In this document: one piece after another, positions 32,900-45,900 of the stretch | Layout of the letters: each line of letters opens with the position of its first letter | Position numbering within the stretch: position 1 is the stretch's first letter | Position numbers and translations under genes: made by a program | Assembly (NCBI GenBank): GCA_003439945.1 | Contig: QVRM01001384.1 | Span: 62,001-126,000, forward strand | Origin: Dermanyssus gallinae | Lineage: Eukaryota; Arthropoda; Arachnida; Mesostigmata; Dermanyssidae | Direction: 5' to 3' | DNA: 64,000 bases | Notes under the pieces: model-generated | The model's input: the letters and a program-made list of their open reading frames with translations, nothing else | What the model was told of the DNA's origin: nothing | Databases searched by the model: none

Positions 32900-34150
32900 A
32901 CGGACAAACGGTAGAGAAAGGGCGAAGCTGCTGAGAGGAAGAACATGTGAGAGAGTTGACGACGAGCCCGTTGTAGACAGAGAGTTGTAGTTGGCAGACG
33001 AGTGTTGGCAAGTGTTGAACACAGCAGCGAACCCAAGCGAGAAGTGTCCCGAAATAGAAGGAGGATAAGAAGGTGGTCCGTAAAAAAGAGGGCTACAAAC
33101 CGAAAAGGGAGACGGCGGGCTGAGGATAGAGAACTACAGAGCGCGCACGAAATGTTTCATCTGAGGCTTGCTTGTAACTCGGCTATAGGGGGTTAGCAGC
33201 AGTGGCAGCGACAATGGCCGCTGCCGTTTCGTCGGTGCGTTTCAGACAAGTCGCAAGTTGGCTTGAAAAAGTATCGCTACTTATTCGATGTGTCCCCGTA
33301 GATCGAATGATTGATTTGAGAATGTCCTGTGGTAGGACAGCGGACAGGCAAATTGAGAGCAGAGGCTGCAAGTAAGAATTTTTCTGCAAGACAATTGGCA
33401 CTGTCGTAGTCGAGTACCTTCGGGAGGGTGACTAAAAATGAAGTGGAGTCGAGAAGAGCGACGGAAGATTGAAACAACGGCCGACTTAGAAATACTGGCA
33501 GGGGAACACAGAGAGAAAAAGAGAGACCCAATTGTGGAGTGAGACACCAATTTGTGGAGTTGAGTTAAATTATGGCGCGCGACCGCCAACAGATGCGACA
33601 GACAACATGGCAACGTTAAGCGTTGGGGAGTCGGTCATCTTCCTCCCCGTACTCAGCGAATTCCCAACCAAGAAATTGTCACGACGACAATAGCCAGCTC
33701 CGAAGACAGAGCACCATCATGGTAGGAGTCAACTGCAGACGGGTTTCCCGCCGGAACCATTGTCATAATATTGAATTATTCACACACCCAGACACAGATA
33801 ACAACAAGGATCCACCAGGCCCGCCAAACGGAGTTTCGTCAAATGAGCGCAGCGTTTTGTGGCCTTATCTTGAGCTTCGAATTGTCGCAGGAGCAGGTCT
33901 TGAGGGAGCGGCGCGTCTAAGCGTAAACAGTGCTGAGGCCGATAATAAAGTCCACTCCCGCGGTCGGGGTTACAGCTCTAAGCTCGACCCTAGACGGATT
34001 ATCTGCCGTTCGACTAACGCCACTGTAAGGGCGCGCCGAATGTTCGAATGCCATCAATTTACCGCTCCGGCTAGGAGAGGAGCGGTAGATTTATAATCAT
34101 CATTTACGTTTAACAGTGGTACGAATTATAAAGCCACCAAGATCTAATTT
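32900..34150. other. Upstream flank of TFIIF alpha, overlapping open frames
   Basis: Balanced GC. A 157-codon plus-strand frame at 33623-34096 and 110-codon minus-strand frames at 33277-33613 are present. None has a recognised domain and they overlap frames on the other strand. I do not call a gene. Confidence 0.35.
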
Positions 34151-34283
34151 TTAAGAAAAACACCCGCCAAAAGCGACCAATTTTAATTTTAAAAAAACAA
34201 CACCAAAAGTGGTTCCAATAAAAAAAACACAAAAAGCCGTAAAAAAACACTTAGAGTGGGGTGTGTGTGGTACAGGAGTGCCA

Positions 34284-34350
34284 ATCACAAACCCACCAAC
34301 CGTGGTACTAAAATAAACCCACTAACAGTGGTACCAGAAACAAACCCATC
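34284..34350. repeat. Tandem AAACCCAC-GTGGTAC repeat
   Basis: About 2.5 copies of a 27-28-base unit with ACAAACCCAC and a GTGGTAC word (34287-34348). A-rich runs precede it. Confidence 0.6.
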
Positions 34351-34399
34351 TGAGGTATAACGACAATAAAATCAACTATCTTCTCACACTGTCTAGTCG

Positions 34400-35720
34400 T
34401 GCAAGGTCGTGCACAACAGAAAGTCAATAAATATGATTTTTTCAAAAGGACCAATCAGACAAGACTAGTTAAAGCCACCGCCATCACCACCGCCAATGTC
34501 AACAACAGTAAAGTGCCGACAGCCGGCCGATTTGATTTTGCCGCGCTTCGACTTGCAAGCTTGTTCCGGGTGCACATCCGGGTCACTAATGAGCTTTTGA
34601 CAGCGAGCGACTTAGGCAAAGTGCCAGCCTGCCGTTCTAGACTGATTAAATCTAGTTAACGTCATGTATGTGATCAGAAAAGGGATTTGTTTTCAATTCA
34701 AATGCTTATTGCGTAATGAGGCTAATGCAGTGAGTGATAACCAACAATATTCTATTCCAAAATGTGTCAAATCGAGTCATCAATTATGTCAATCAGTCAG
34801 TCAATCAAAACACGTATAGACGCAGAGACACATATATAAAATAAAATCATTACGCGTAACCACTTTATCCCTAACCACTATGCGTGTGCACAGCCAATGC
34901 GCCAATCGCCTAAAGCGTACTTGTAGACTGTTGTGTGTGAAGTGTTTATGTCGCATATATTGTACAGCTTACAGGCAAATGTACAGATTACAGATAGAAA
35001 CAATTCGCAATGTTCGCGGTATAAGACGACTTCCGCTGCCAACAGCCGACGACAGTGACGACGACGACGATGCTAGTTTGATTGTTGTTGTTGTTGCTGT
35101 TGTTGATTTTGTTGACGTTGTCGTTGTTATTGTTATTGTTGACGAGAGCAGCCGCATCTCTCGGAGCAAAACAATCAGTGGAATACAACGAACGATTCGA
35201 TGATACGCGAATAGTGTATGAACTTCGAATGAGAGTATAATATTAATAATAGTAATAATCATCATGTATGTATGTGTGTACATTCGATCTAAGCACATGA
35301 TGGCAGTGGTGTGATGACGACGATGATGATGAGGAGGAGGATTGGTGCTTTCTTGATTCCTAGATTGAGATTGCTTGTGTTCACTTAGAAGTGCTGCAAC
35401 TACTAGGAGAAAATACGGCCAACTCCAATGAGCCGATGATGAGCGTCGTCGAATTATATAGCAGTTACTCCAAGCAAAATCAGCAGGTGGTGGTGATGGT
35501 GGCGGTGAAGTCGGCGATGCGGCGCGTCTCCTCTTTTCGTCCGACGTGAAGTGCAGCCGCGAGTAGTCGGTGAGAAAGAAAAGTGGTGGTACTTCGTGGT
35601 AAAATTAATCAGCCATTCCCTAGTAGCCGTCGGTGGTGGTGGTGCTGTTGTTGTTGTCGTCGTCGTCGTCGTAGTTGTGGTTCATATTATTACGTTTTGT
35701 CGATTCGTCGTTGCTGCTGC
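34400..35720. repeat. Trinucleotide arrays and CpG-rich patch between the two genes
   Basis: GAC (35048-35072), GTT (35080-35145), GAT/GAG (35315-35340), GGT (35486-35505 and 35630-35650) and GTC (35653-35672). Frames through these give poly-Asp, poly-Val or poly-Asn and are discounted. Confidence 0.65.
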
Positions 35721-37010
35721 TGTTTCGAGTTTGGACTTTTGGAGGGATATTGGACCGAGGCCCTTCAGACTCGGATTGCGGTGATACTCATTGGTAAGCT
35801 CGCATAGTAGTTGGACACTAGTCGCGTATTCACTCGCTCACTCATTGACCCGTTCGTATGTATGTAACTGATTTTTAGAGGTGTGTGTGTGTGGATCTCA
35901 AACATAGATTAAACTCATTGTACATTGCAGTACGATACTCGTCGAGGTGACACATCGTCTGTGTCATGAAAAACAAAACAAAACAACAACAACAACAACC
36001 ACAACAACACCGCTTTAACAAAAGAGACTTGGGGGGGATAACGGTGACGAAAATATCAACAACGATGCCGATTTGACCGATCTTCTATTTGCTCGATATT
36101 CGTGGTCATATTATCTAGTATCTGCCGCGTATTTATGACGTTCGCACTATGAGTTTCTTCTCGAATTCTCTCGATCGATGTCACCTGTCGCAGTAACCAA
36201 ATTATGATAGCAGAGTTGGCTAGCTATGCTACGAACCCAGCTAGTAGGTCTCGGTGGATGTCCAGATGGATTGAACGCATCCAGGTAGACGTTCATAAGC
36301 ATTCTATTGATCGATTTAATTGTTTAGATGTTTTGCCATATTCCTTAGATCCGTAAATTTTATTCTAATGATGTTCCTCATTAGGGTGTTATGAGCTGCA
36401 CTGCTATATTGGTGGCAGTTTTCTGTGTAACAGAATTGAATTGGCGGTGGAGAATATTGACTTGCTTGAGCAAATAATTTAAATCAAAATAGTTCATTTT
36501 TAACGCATCGAATATTGTCGACGTTGTTTTCAACTCGTCCCAAGCGTATTGTAGGGTTCGGGCGCGAATCTGCTTGCTCTTTGCATGTATACCTATCATG
36601 TGTTGTTGAAATAACTAAACTTATTTTACACGTATCAGCAAGCACGTCCATGTGTCATAAGGCGCTTCGTAATTGGAGTAATGAGTACATTCTAAATCCT
36701 TTAACGAAAAACGAACTTGTGTATTTAGAAAAAAAACAAAAAACTGGTGGACAATTAAATATTTACAAGCTGAAAATATTGACTAAAACCCTGAATGGCA
36801 ATTACGTTAGCCACAGCCACAATTGTTAGCATATTGTAGAAACTCCGCTTGATCACGTTTGATTGATTCTTAGACTAGGTAGCACCATGTTACGGCTCCT
36901 GCGCAGTTTTTGCATACATTGGATAAAGTGTGTGTGTGTTCCCAGGAGCCAGTCTAATAAAGACGGGCGTCGAGCTTGCTATTAGAATTGCCAATTTGCT
37001 ATTCGAGGGT
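35721..37010. other. Intergenic stretch, nothing recognised
   Basis: AT-rich from 36050. Open frames of 72 and 104 codons at 36381-36599 (minus) and 36515-36829 (plus) overlap each other and have no recognised motif. A CAA array lies at 35970-35996. Confidence 0.4.
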
Positions 37011-37015
37011 ATAAG

Positions 37016-37279
37016 CTACTTACTGTATGTAGACTCGCAGTTCAGTTGGATGATTGGAGTTGCCGCTTCATAGAGGATTCGATTTTTGCTGTAGTAGACA
37101 GCCAACTTATAATTGTTGACAAAAGCTCTCATAGTAAGATTACTCACGATTACACGAGCCAATGGTGTCGTCACGGAAGTATGACTACAGAACCTTAAAT
37201 CTATAACAAAAACGACGCCTAGGTCTTTTGTAGTCGAGAGAGAGGGATACTTGGGGAGTTTCTTGCCCACTAAGATCAT
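37016..37279 (-). pseudogene. CR1-like LINE RT C-terminal fragment
   Basis: The minus-strand frame reads STTKDLGVVFVIDLRFCSHT, then RVIVSNLTMRAFVNN and RILYEAATPIIQ. The order KDLGV, then N-x-xMRAF, then ILYEAATPI is that of the segment after the YADD palm in CR1/Jockey-type elements. It is related to 13250-13720. There is no start codon and no YADD remains. Confidence 0.6.
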
Positions 37280-37629
37280 ATTGCGTATCGTCTAATGACC
37301 TTGGGACTGTAAATTTGGGAATGAGACTTATTATTCTTCTTGTCGCACACCAATCTTATAAGATATCAATATAAGATGTCAGTATAAACTTATAGACTGC
37401 ATACTATAAACGTATGGAATTAAAAAGGATAAACATGTAGTCTAACCTCTGTTTGTTGATATTGGAGCACCAAATATTGTAAAGGATTGCGATCCGCCTA
37501 TCTTGGCATCCGCCCTATTCCAACTACGAAATAGCACTAGTACGAAATCGTCATAACGCGAGATAGATAAGGATTTTATATTTTGTTTGGCCGTTGAATG
37601 GCAATTTATTGTGTACTTCAACTGTATGA

Positions 37630-37651
37630 ATATATATATATATATATATAT
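37630..37651. repeat. (TA)n microsatellite
   Basis: 22 bases of TA about 200 bases upstream of the SAP30BP start codon. Confidence 0.9.
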
Positions 37652-37801
37652 GACATTCTGTACTGTCACACATAAAGTAGTTAACAAACTAATGAAAGCC
37701 TTGCATACTTTGCAATTCCTATCTTTGACAGATCATCACTTTCGGTGGTTGGGCGGTTACTGTGCTGAGAAACATCAGCCCCGTATTGCATTCATTCACG
37801 G

Positions 37802-37808
37802 TGACGTC
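37802..37808 (+). promoter_or_regulatory. CRE/ATF-like TGACGTC upstream of SAP30BP
   Basis: TGACGTC lies 43 bases before the SAP30BP start codon and close to a CGTGGCCCGGG patch. It could be a CREB/ATF site in a TATA-less promoter. This is a single match and weak alone. Confidence 0.3.
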
Positions 37809-37850
37809 TTTTCTCGTGGCCCGGGAAAGTGGGCATCAACACGAGCTTCG

Positions 37851-37999
37851 ATGTCGGGCCTTGCTTCGTTGACGGCCCAATACACTGACTCGGAAGGTGA
37901 AGATGAATCCCGCAATACTGGATCCGCCCTTTCCAGGGACATGAACCGAGTTTTGAGTAAGTGCTGTCTGCATTCGATAATTTGCGGCTTAATTGCACT

Positions 38000-38043
<44 letters not shown>

Positions 38044-40682
38044 TAATAATTTCATAGACATGCCGAATAAAGATATATGTAGGCCATATTAATGGTCGGG
38101 TGTTTTTGGGAATCTTCAAGTCGAACAAGCGGACCAACCACTAGAAACACCCCAGTGAGCTTTACTGCAGCAGCGAAATTGTTACGGCATATTGCGCTTT
38201 ACCAAGACAGCCTATACCATTTTGGTGGGTGCACCGTGGGTGATTCGTTCTCATCGTTTGTTCTTTGCCCTTTCTGTCCTCGCTGTTCACACCTCGCACC
38301 CCAAGGTGCCCCTCCCGTGACTCAGCTACGCATGCAGAACGTGCATAGCCGGGTCGAGATCACACCGAATGGCTCGACCGGCCCACTCGTTGCCTACGAT
38401 GCTCCCGATTCAGACGTGGAACGCCATGGTAGCGGCACCGGTGCCAGCAGCGGCGGAGAGGACGACGACGACGTCGAACAGAATGGCCGTCGCGGGAACG
38501 ATGAGGAGGAGCGACAAGGTCCTTCAACGAGCGATATGGATATCGACAGTCAAAGTGAGCTGGGTGTTTTAATGGCAGGACCTCTCGTTTACAAGTTTCA
38601 GTTCGAAGCTGGTCTTTCTTCAATTAGCGTTCAATCGTAGACACGTTAGATAGACGCCTAGGAGCTAAACGTAAGTCGTACAACGTAGAAACGTAAGAGT
38701 TTTGGATGGACAATTTCTAAGGAGAAAATCGGTTTGTGGGCATCAGGCAGGAGCCGATACTTCTGTGGAGCGCTGTCGTTGTTCTGTATATGGTATCTGA
38801 ACGTTGCACGGCGGAACGGCTGAATTGGCAGCCAGACGTGGATGCGATCTAATATACGCTTTCTTCCGAGTGATTCATATAGAGTTCCTTGTCCATTAGT
38901 TTGTACGTGCATGATCGGTCCGCCACTCTATCCTTCTGACCGTAGTATAATAAATTTGCTCGTGGACGGTTATTGCAGGTAGTAGCCAAGCTTCGACGGG
39001 CTTCGATAGCAGTACAACAGTCGCCGCTCGGCCTCACTCGCCACGATCATTTCATCAGAAGCTCCTCGAGGGTGGTCCCGGCCAGCCGGTGACTCTTCCA
39101 CCGGAACCGCCGGGAAAGTGCACCGCCGCGCTCCAGGCTCGCATAGCCGATTACTGGGAGCGTAAACGACGAGGAATGAACTTTGGTTAGTAGTACATCG
39201 TTTTTTTTTTAATTATTACTAGTAGCATCAATAGTAGTTTGTGGTAGCTGTCTTCTGTCTTGTTGCCTCTCCCGTCGGTGTGAGAAATGTTCAAGGCTCT
39301 TTTCGACGGAAGAGAGAAATTATGTGTCCTTACAAACTTAAAATCGCCCCTCGAAAGGGCCGATTGGAAAGTTATAGGCTGTTGAAGGTTTTTTTCATGG
39401 AAGGAGGATGGTTTGTTACATACTGAAAAAATAATTGTGCAAATACGAGGGCGATTGCTAAGTGAGATAAATGGTGGATATTTTTAATATAATATACACA
39501 TCCACAGCGAAGATTTGTCCTCTGTCAGATCTTGAGGTTTAGGCAGTGACGGAAATCTACCCCACTTGTGCAACGACTTACGTATGTTTAAAGAGTTTAT
39601 ATATGATACACACACTTGCTTTTAATTCCCTGTATGTATAAGTACTAGCTGGACAGAATGGCCCTATATGACTATAAAATAATGAAAGGTCGGATTAGTA
39701 CATACTTCGTAAATAGCACATAATTATTAATGATTTTCTTTTCTGATCACGTATAAATGCTCGTGATAATTTGTGCGTTTTGGCCGGATGTAGTGGAGAG
39801 CATCGAACGAAAGAAGACTTTCCGCAACCCGTCGATCTACGAGAAACTGCTGCTTCATTGCGACATTGACGAGTTGGGCTCGCATTTTCCGACGGAGATA
39901 TTCGATCCGCACGCGTTCGGCAAAGAAAGCTACTACGAGGAGCTTAGCCGAAAACAAACAGAGGCCATGAACAAACTCGAAAAGGTACGATCGCACTCGA
40001 TTTGATTGGCTTACCGAATACAGACGTTTCATACGTACCTGATACATACGCGGTCTGCAAACAATACACACGCCGCTCGTATATAATACATGGAACTCTT
40101 TGGCCAAATTCCAGGAACGTAAGAAGCCGGAGGTAGTGACATTGATGGGAGTGGCGCCTCCGACGAAGAAGTCAAAATGGGACCAGACGGGGGCTGTTGC
40201 GACTGGTGGCGGACCGCGCGCTGCCCCTGGACTCGTCTCGGTTCCGACAGGTGTGTTGGAGCAGATATTTGAATGTCACATTCATCTGGGCACATTACGT
40301 CTATGTATATGGTCTTAATATTACTATGTCACGGCTCTTCTTCTGTATTAGAGACACGCCGTACCAATTATTTATAGATATAACTACATTTGTCATTATC
40401 TGGCGAAAAACACGTGACGATAGGAACGTTTTGTTCTAAATAAATGTGCATATTTCGGTACCATCTCTACAAGAGGAAAACGCAACCGCTCGCAACTACT
40501 TTATTATACGAAAGACTATCTTGCTGCGCTGTGACTGCCTTCAGTCGTGTTTTCTGCTATTAATGAGTTCGTTGTTGTTGGTCGTAGGCACGAAGCCGGT
40601 GGTAATTCACGGTATGGGATCCCTTCCGAAGCCGAAAAATCCTGTCACGCACGTCGGGACCTCGGTGGCCAGCAGGCGGTAG
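37851..40682 (+). CDS. SAP30BP: SAP30-binding protein (SAP30BP/HTRP), complete 6-exon coding region
   Basis: SAP30BP is a nuclear protein linked to SAP30/HDAC co-repression and to splicing of short introns. Coding exons: 37851-37956, 38306-38554, 38979-39185, 39794-39984, 40115-40250, 40588-40682. They total 984 bases, 327 residues plus stop; all introns are GT-AG and phases agree. The start MSGLASLTAQYTDSEGEDES matches the family's short acidic N-terminus. Middle residues are acidic (GGEDDDDVEQNGRR). The conserved HCNGP-type domain spans about residues 165-260: LPPEPPGKCTAALQARIADY, GMNF, RKKTFRNPSIYEKLLLHC, DELGSHFPTEIFDPHAF, SYYEELSRKQ, MNKLEK. KKSKWDQ follows. Human SAP30BP has 308 residues. 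AATAAA words at 41582-41587 and 41766-41771 may end the transcript. Confidence 0.95.
38003..38041. repeat. (TA)n microsatellite in SAP30BP intron 1
   Basis: 39 bases of TA, about 45 bases after the exon 1 donor. Confidence 0.95.
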
Positions 40683-41790
40683 AAACGCTGATGCGCAATA
40701 CACAAATGTAAGGCTACATATTTATGGAAGCATTTGTATATAAGAGTGCCTAGAGAAGGCAAGTTGCTTATTTGCCAACAAAAATTGTTTATTTTCACTC
40801 CCAGAGAGTACCACTAATTCTAACTGGTTGTTCTGTCGGTGAGTAATGTGAATACACGACGTGGGATAATATCATTACACCCGAGCGAATTGCACTTGTT
40901 ACTGCTGTGTTTAGGCACTACTTGCCTGGCCTGCTTTTGACATAGAGTTGCATCTATCATTGTATGAATGAGTGAACGAAACACATAGCTTTATTCATGA
41001 GTACTTGCAAATACGCTCGAAATCATACGTCCTCTGCACTGAGGAGGTTGTGAGGTCTGTGATAGCTGGCAACAACTGTAGCGGCGTGGGTCAGTGATGG
41101 CTCAGTAGACACTATCGTTGTTTCTTTTTTAAGTTAATCAAGCTCAGCAACGTTCCTGAACCAAACGCTTAACCTCGAGTAGAACTTAGCGGCACAGTTA
41201 CAGATTAACGAGTTATATTGCATTGTCTCTGTTGTTGTTGTTTTTGTTGCTGCTGTCATGCTTCTCGTTGAGAAGACGTGTCTAGTAGGAGGACGATCGG
41301 AGCTCTCTCATGGCAGCCATAGCAGCAGCAACAGCAGTCCATCTCAGGGAAGCTCGACCACGGCGAAAACGTCTTGCTGGCGTAAGAGTGAATGAGAGGC
41401 ATTTTATCGGTTGGCTCCCGCCGTAGCATGTGTGTCTACAATGATCATGATGCATGGCGAAAACGAGGATATTCTGAAAACGGAAGCCTAGGAAAAGAGG
41501 GAAAGAGAGGACAGAGAATGATGAGGAGGCGGAAGAGGACGATAACTCTTCGACTGTACATGTGTAATATGATTTGCGTTCAATAAATTATGTATATGGT
41601 ATTGATCTTCATCCAGTTTCGTTATTTTGTTGCACTTGTAATTGCACACTCTTGTGACGTTGTCATGCTATTCTCGTCTCACTTCTCACTCTCCATCTAC
41701 CTGATTGTTGTCCGCTCTCACGGCGGTAATGGGCGATATTTATTTTCCAAAAATCCTGACCTGCCAATAAAAGAGTATTTTCACCAAACT
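40683..41790 (+). other. SAP30BP 3' UTR and flank
   Basis: This follows the stop codon on the gene strand. It contains copy 3 of an interspersed repeat (40960-41041, opposite strand), a GTT/GCT array (41229-41255) and AATAAA at 41582-41587 and 41766-41771. Where the transcript ends is not determined. Confidence 0.4.
40960..41041 (-). repeat. Interspersed repeat 3' end with AATAAAGC, copy 3
   Basis: Minus strand: CAGTGCAGAGGACGTATG, TTTCGAGCGTATTTGCA, GTACTCATGAATAAAGC, TGTGTTTCGTTCACTCATTC. Copies 1 and 2 are at 87-176 and 27231-27300. Confidence 0.7.
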
Positions 41791-43345
41791 GAATGTTTAC
41801 CGACATTTTATTAGGCTTGATAATTGATAATTAAGGTGAAATTTATGAGACATCTGCATCATGTAATATATTGAATTTAGGTGCAGGTAAGCAAGTGGAA
41901 CAAGTGACAATGGCATAGACTTAATGTCACAATGGCAATTTTTTCAGTTTTCATATAATATTACCAGTCGGCATTATTCCAGGAAACACATGATTAAGTG
42001 CGTCTTGCGTAAAGTTATACCAAACTATCCGCAAATTACTTTTATCGCCATCTGTAACCCTGCACAACGTCGCCTGATTTAATGAGACGATTCATCACTA
42101 CGTGATTATCATTCAACTAGCGTGTTTACCGACGAACACTGTAATCTGTTGACGATTACTTCCTGTAGACATATCATTCTTTTCAGCGCATGAAAATGCT
42201 GAGGAGTGTTGTAGATACACGAGGTGCTTAGGCCAGTGTGACAAATATTACGCCGCCATATGCCCAGCGGTTTAGTTGATAGCCGAAATGTAAAGACGGC
42301 AGAAGATCTAGCGATGTGCAATAAGTACGAGCGGTGTCTAATGCATAAAATTTTCCCAGCCAGGTTGTTAACAAAACATAATATTAAAAACGAATTGTTT
42401 ATATATACATTTTGCATAAATACGCGTGCATACGAGTTAAATCCAATATAGAGGAGAGCTGTATGCAGCATGGAAATAGTAAACTCGAAGTATCCTGAAT
42501 GTACAATACTCGAAGCATCCTGAATTTATAATAGCCAGATATGATAATTAATATTCCAAACGTAATTCAAACAGGGTAAAAATGTTAAATTGAAATTACA
42601 AGACAGGATAATTGAAGGACGCATGTTGCAGGCAGCAAATGTTCATTCGTTATTATTATTCTTATCATTTTTATTATTATGGAAATGTGAAATACCTCGT
42701 TACATATAGTAGTTAGTCTGCAAATTTTGAACGATTTTAAACAGGTCAATTTTAATATATTAATTGACTACCAGGTGCCTAAGACGTGTCCCCTTGAGCC
42801 TACGGTGCGCAACAGCAACAATTTAAATTCTGGTTTCAAAAGCCATTCATTGAATGGCTTTGCAAATTAGTTGAATTATTTGTTTTGTAGCATATGCCGT
42901 TAACTTAGACGTAGTATATATGGAATGAACACACCGTTTGTCTTGTTTGGTGAGGATAATTGGCTAGATTTGTATGAACATAATGAAGATAGTGATAGTT
43001 AATTTTTATTCCATTTTAGGAAAGTAAAAACGTACAATGCATTACAAAATTTTAAAATTTCAGACCTGTTGGTGAGGTGGCTGTATGGCACTCACTTCCA
43101 TGATATCTTGCATACAACCCGTCACAGTATTTACAAATGCATGTGTTATTTGTTTTATGGAAGCCCTCAGTCCGACAAAGTGTATGGTGGATGAATTGCA
43201 AAACTTAGCGCCATATGTCTATTCGTTGGGAGTGCGAACTGTTAAGTAATAAATAAGCAAGACGATTACATACGGAATTTTGTAATCCTTCTTCTAATAA
43301 TAACCTTATTTCTAGATCAAAATCGAAAATTGTTATTAGGCCTAC

Positions 43346-43386
<41 letters not shown>

Positions 43387-43700
43387 GTTCACCCAGTAAA
43401 ATGACTGCCTGGAAATATATTAGTTACAAAAATTATTATTATCTGTGTTAGAGCAATACAATTGTGAGGTGTGAATGTGTATCCTCGTTATTTCATGGTT
43501 TCCTTCTAGCTACTCTCAGCCCATCGCACTTAATATCGACGCGGCATTTCCTCTGCAAGGTAGTAGAGCTAATGTCTCAGAAACTAGCTTTTGCGCACAT
43601 CACCGGTGTTTGCATTCGATCCTTTAAATAAACGTCATTGTATCTCTGCTGACCGGGCCAATTGTTTCCATTGTAATCGGCACGAAATCGAGAGTATCGC
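41791..43700. other. AT-rich intergenic stretch
   Basis: No gene. A 120-codon minus-strand frame (42109-42471) has no recognised motif. An 11-base-arm palindrome, AAAGCCATTCA/TGAATGGCTTT, lies at about 42838-42860. A TA tract is at 43347-43381. Confidence 0.45.
43347..43381. repeat. (TA)n microsatellite
   Basis: 35 bases of TA. Confidence 0.95.
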
Positions 43701-43739
43701 ACTCAGGACGAGAGTACGACTAGTTTATTTAATATTTTA

Positions 43740-45900
43740 TGTGTAAATGGTCAAATATTTGGTGTCACTGCTACGGCACTTCGGCACTCCCTGGCTCGCA
43801 CATCCTTCGTCACAGCAGTTACCTTCTTTCCGAGCTCCTTGAGTAACTTGACGGTCGCCTTACCCATTGGCCCTAACCTTTCAATAGCGATCAGCTGAAA
43901 TATGTATTGCGGGACAGCTCTTAGTACTTCGACAACTTGCGACTTTCAGCAAGACGTGCGCTCACGCCTGCTTCCCAACTTGTGCGCGCAATGTAACTGC
44001 TGGCAAGTGAAAACAAAACCGCCACGTATGATACTAGCAGACGGCCCCGTTCCCATAGTGTTAGAGTTTTTCCATATTTTTTAAGAAGCTTTTTCACCGA
44101 GAGAATCAGGGCGCTCTGCAGAGCACGTGCGACCTCGTTATGACGATATGCCTTGTATGACGACCGGCACTGAACCGGCAGAACAGCGCGTGTCCCGCTG
44201 TAGCGGTAACTTTGGTCCGACATAGGTTACAGATATACTGTTTGTGCTCTGCGCAAACGGTCTCCCCAAGCCGCAGACCAGAGACGATGTGGAGTATGTT
44301 ATTGTCCAGCATCGCCCCAGTTGCGGCGAAGGGAGGGCTTGTAGCCACTTCCCGCGCATTGGACCAACACCAAAGGCGAGCCCTTCCTTTGAAATCTAAG
44401 GTTTGTGCTAGAAGTATGTATTACCTCGTTTTTACCACATGGTGGTCCAGCGCTCCCTGAGTTCTTTGCTCTTGGGGCTTTTACCAACAAACTCGAAACT
44501 CCTCCAAGGCCTCATCAGAGGCCCTGGCCAGCTAAGCTGTGGTATCTTCAACTTCAATCAAAATGATTTAATCTTTAAATGTTGTCAAAGGGCCCAAGTA
44601 ACAATATAATGACGAATCCCTAGCACGGCAAATCCCCACCGCGCTCACAGGACGTAATGCCGGGACCCAGGATGCAGATCCCAGGTGAACATTGAGTAGT
44701 CGTTGTATTCCCGTGCGCAGAATACCGTCGAAACTGTCGAAAGGGTCGGTCCTTTTAAAATGAGGTGAACAACGCAAATAGCATGTCAGGCGAATGGTGG
44801 AGAAACATTGTTGCAAAAAGTATAAGATCAGGTGGGCATCTAGAGTTTGTTTGCCGTTGTTGCAAAAAGTATAAGACCAGGTGGCATCTACAGTTTGAAG
44901 TCTGCTGCACCATCGGCTGACTTCAACAGGTGTTTCTGCAGTACACAATTTTGCGCCACATCGGTAAAGGGAGCTCCCGGAAGTTCGATGTTGTATTCGG
45001 CTGCTAATCGAATGTCGAGTAGTGTTGCCCGCAAACTCGAAATAGACTCGTCGCGGTGCTCCTCCGACAGTAGAAAGAGCTCGCCTTTGTTCGTGTTAAG
45101 TGTTAAGCCGGAGCACGCTTGACATTCCTTAACTGCGTTGACATAGGTTTAGGTTGTTGCCAGGTCTCCTGTCAACGCTGCGTCATCAAGATATCACAGT
45201 CGGAACTCCGATCGAAGCTTTGCCTGTAGTTCAGCGATGGCAATACAGAAGAGAGCTGGCCCACACGGGTCGCCTTGTGGTATTCCACACCGATTTGAGC
45301 ATCTTCTCTTGCCACAGAAGACTAGCGGGCAGTCAATACATATGGATAAACAGCCGAATACACCCGTCCTTCTTTCGTAGGGCGATTAATGTTGCCCCGT
45401 AAAAAGTAAATAGCGGTAAATCTGGGAGTTGCCCGTTGACTGCTAGAATAGCGAAGAGAGTTGCTGTCATTCTGGGTGCCCCCAATGAGATCTTTCAGAT
45501 GCCAAGGGCGAAGTCTATCCGGGCCGCTACTAGAACTGTTTGGAAAACTCCTAATGGCGTTTCGAATCTCCTCAGTCGTGACATTCATTTCAGACGCTGG
45601 AGGTGCCGGCGTTGGCGCGTCAGGGTATGCCGCATTTGTGGGGTGTTTTTCGTGTTTTTTTTTATAAACGTGCTCTAGTATTTGCGCCGATTAGGGCAAT
45701 TTGATCTCTAGAAAGCGGGGTTCGAGCAGCGAAAGAGACGTTGCGACATCTTTGACTGCACGGTCTTGGTTCTGCTTGGTACGCCGTCAGTACTTGTAGT
45801 TGGCGAAGGTCGCTCAATGGTTACGCTAGGATTCTCTCCCAGGCATGCGCCTCTACGAAATCAAAGCAAATTTTCTCGTAGAGCCGAGGTGAGCGTGCGC
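43740..45900 (-). mobile_element. Retro-X non-LTR retrotransposon, RT region
   Basis: Minus-strand blocks in order: VTTEEIRNAIRSFPN and SSSGPDRLRPWHLKDLIG (45588-45480); FCIAIAELQAKLRS and a YLDDAALTGD catalytic block (about 45240-45160); SGLTLNTNKGELFLLS and ALRATLLDIRLAAEYNIELP; LRTGIQRLLNVHLGSASWVP (about 44730-44670); RHTRHI...with a C-x2-C (ICNLCRTKV) knuckle near 44230; and RLGPMGKATVKLLKELGKK at about 43880-43820. The catalytic motif is YLDD in place of YADD. There are frameshifts and a tandem duplication at 44811-44898, so it is inactive. The zinc-knuckle segment at 46440-47110 is likely its ORF1. Confidence 0.7.
44811..44898. repeat. Tandem duplication of about 48 bp inside Retro-X
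   Basis: TTGCAAAAAGTATAAGATCA at 44811 recurs with one change at 44859, followed by GGTGGCATCTA in both. It breaks the RT frame. Confidence 0.9.

Noticed and set aside
33623..34096. 157-codon plus-strand frame
   Set aside because: Balanced composition, but no domain, no splice sites and no homologue that I recognise; kept as intergenic.
42109..42471. 120-codon minus-strand frame
   Set aside because: No motif; AT-rich setting; likely chance or an old retroelement.
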